Source: UBA7957 sp965222695 (lineage in GTDB: Bacteria > Pseudomonadota > Gammaproteobacteria > Granulosicoccales > Granulosicoccaceae). Taken from it: a stretch of 64,000 nucleotides of DNA. Position numbers and translations under genes: made by a program. The notes under the pieces were generated by a model, which ran no database searches, was not told the origin of the DNA, and saw only the letters and a program-made list of their open reading frames with translations. Below, one piece after another: positions 62,578 to 64,000 of the stretch (within the stretch, counting starts at the first letter, position 1; each line of letters starts with the position of its first letter). Location: NCBI GenBank assembly GCA_965222695.1, contig OZ244967.1, positions 3,410,001 through 3,474,000 on the forward strand, in the 5' to 3' direction.

Positions 62578-63270
62578 CTAGCAGTTTACACCCAAGAGCT
62601 GGTCTCGCATCTCAGATATTACGCTATTGTAGCCATGAGGGTCAGAGGCCTTTCCGGCACCGAATATTGCCGAACCGGCGACAAAAGTGTCAGCACCCGC
62701 CTCCGCGATTTCTCTGATATTGTTAGTTTTGACGCCTCCGTCAATTTCCAGCCGAATGTCAAAACCACTCTCGTCGATAAGCTTGCGGGCTTCCCTCAGT
62801 TTATCGAGTGCCGAACGAATAAAACTTTGTCCACCAAAACCCGGATTCACTGACATCAGCAGTACCATGTCGACTTTGTCCATTACGTGCTTCAGACAAT
62901 CCAATGGGGTTGCCGGATTAAACACAAGTCCGGACTTACAGCCGTTTTCGCGAATAAGCTGGAGCGATCTGTCAATATGCTCACTGGCCTCTGGATGGAA
63001 AGTAATATAACTGGCACCTGCACCGGCAAAATCGGGGATAATCCGGTCGACCGGCTTGACCATCAAATGAACATCGATCGGCGCCGTGACGCCGTGTTTG
63101 CGCAAAGCCTCACAGACCAGAGGCCCAATAGTCAAATTAGGAACATAATGGTTGTCCATAACATCAAAATGCACGATATCGGCGCCGGATGCGAGAACAT
63201 TGTTAACTTCTTCACCCAACCTGGCGAAATCAGCGGACAAAATGGATGGGGCTATTAAAAACTCAGCCAT
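62578..63270 (-). CDS. rpe: ribulose-phosphate 3-epimerase
   Basis: A 230-residue TIM-barrel enzyme of the pentose phosphate pathway. Motifs are APSILSADFARLGEEV, HFDVMDNHYVPNLTIGP, MSVNPGFGGQSFI and LEIDGGVKTNNI. The metal ligands His, Asp, His, Asp are intact. It is upstream of gph on the same strand. Confidence 0.96.
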   Translation of the reverse strand: MAEFLIAPSILSADFARLGEEVNNVLASGADIVHFDVMDNHYVPNLTIGPLVCEALRKHGVTAPIDVHLMVKPVDRIIPDFAGAGASYITFHPEASEHIDRSLQLIRENGCKSGLVFNPATPLDCLKHVMDKVDMVLLMSVNPGFGGQSFIRSALDKLREARKLIDESGFDIRLEIDGGVKTNNIREIAEAGADTFVAGSAIFGAGKASDPHGYNSVISEMRDQLLGVNC

Positions 63271-63419
63271 GCGGGGACTCCCGTTAAGTATTTAAGAATC
63301 TGTTCAGTCTAGTCGCAGAGGAGCATATGGTTAGAGTTTTTTGGGACTCTACCTTAAGCGGTAAAGTCTTGGCAAGTCCGTCAATCAAGTTCCGATAATG
63401 TTTGAGCAGCGTGTCGGAA

Positions 63420-63761
63420 CTAACGACGCATTCCACCTATATAGGCGGCGATATCTTCAATGTCTTTATCCGATAAGCCGGCAGCCATCGCATTCATTGT
63501 CGGATCCTTACGGATGCCGTTGCGATACTTGTTCAACTCGCTGGCAACAAAATCCGCATTGCGACCGACCAAGGCGGGGTATTCGTTCAATTTGCTCCCT
63601 TTCTGATCACCATGGCAGGCAACACAGCCACGCTCAATATAGAGTTTTTTTCCGCTGGCGCCATCGGCAGCGGTCGCGACCCGGAAATTCAGAAAAGCGA
63701 ACACCGGTATCAACACACATATCCACCATGCCAGCGCTTTAGCGACTTTACAATACATCAA
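63420..63761 (-). CDS. small c-type cytochrome
   Basis: 113 residues with a signal sequence (ALAWWICVLIPVFAFLNF) cleaved around ATAAD. The haem site is GCVACHG, and the axial Met is likely in TMNAMAAGL. It ends IAAYIGGMRR, typical of the cytochrome c553/c5 group. It is a periplasmic electron carrier; the partner is unknown. The remaining 239 bp at the window edge are AT-rich and show no gene. Confidence 0.88.
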   Translation of the reverse strand: MMYCKVAKALAWWICVLIPVFAFLNFRVATAADGASGKKLYIERGCVACHGDQKGSKLNEYPALVGRNADFVASELNKYRNGIRKDPTMNAMAAGLSDKDIEDIAAYIGGMRR

Positions 63762-64000
63762 ACAAGTCCGAACATATAAATCTCACTACTATTCTAGCTT
63801 GATCCGAAACTTCTGCTGCCTTGAATTACTGGTAAATTGTAATTTTTCCACGAAAGTCGCAAGAAACAACAGGATATATACAGAAGTTAAGGCGGTAATT
63901 GCAATTTGTGATTCAGTTGAATTGGCTTTGTGAATTTCTGAACATCCGCTGCTTTGCATTCATTTGAAAGATCGTATACATTGAGCCCCGAATTTAACAA

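Overview
The window looks like a piece of a gammaproteobacterial chromosome, probably from an aerobic heterotroph that uses aromatic acids. Three conserved gene orders point to Gammaproteobacteria. The first is hda and a DUF2066 gene beside purM-purN. The second is maf, rng, yhdP and tldD on one strand. The third is rpe and gph, then trpE-trpG-trpD-trpC, a crp/vfr homologue and a yhfA-type OsmC gene, an order known from Pseudomonas. No tRNA, rRNA, CRISPR array or intact insertion sequence was recognised.

Layout. 0.2-12.7 kb: small lipoproteins, a hydrolase, a class III cyclase-FHA protein, a large lipoprotein with a TIM-barrel-like end, then housekeeping genes (hda, DUF2066, purM, purN, DUF3108, pmbA, yjgA, a lipoprotein). 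12.78-13.06 kb: a MITE-like element made of three nested inverted repeats. 13.1-39.2 kb: a catabolic island. 39.5-53.5 kb: tldD, yhdP, rng, maf, two flavoprotein genes, rpsI and rplM. 53.5-54.3 kb: a gene-free stretch with a tandem candidate small-RNA element. 54.3-63.8 kb: yhfA, crp, trpC/D/G/E, a class I fumarase, a small lipoprotein, gph, rpe and a cytochrome c.

The island holds a complete protocatechuate 4,5-cleavage (meta) pathway. PobA makes protocatechuate from 4-hydroxybenzoate, LigAB opens the ring, LigC oxidises the semialdehyde to 2-pyrone-4,6-dicarboxylate, LigI hydrolyses it, a GalD-type tautomerase and LigJ process 4-oxalomesaconate, and LigK cleaves the product to pyruvate and oxaloacetate. 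The genes lie in two operons diverging around a LysR-type regulator that carries two DNA-binding domains. Around them are an FMN 2-hydroxyacid dehydrogenase, a ThDP decarboxylase-like enzyme and an aldehyde dehydrogenase, which together could be a mandelate-type feeder route (inference). A TRAP transporter, a UPF0261 (Tm-1-like) gene and a fructose-1,6-bisphosphatase suited to gluconeogenesis are also there, together with a divergent enolase paralogue in an operon with an APH-like kinase.

The strongest new observation is a promoter module present three times: in front of the lig operon (21228-21308), the UPF0261-fbp operon (31775-31855) and the TRAP operon (39107-39187). Each has a nearly identical 43-bp box containing ATTC-N7-GAAT (a LysR-type T-N11-A site), followed after exactly 30 nt by a TG-extended -10 element. 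This ties the three transcription units into one regulon and links the TRAP transporter and the uncharacterised UPF0261 protein to protocatechuate metabolism. The second is a tandem pair of hairpin units upstream of rplM carrying an anti-Shine-Dalgarno block, a candidate pair of small regulatory RNAs.
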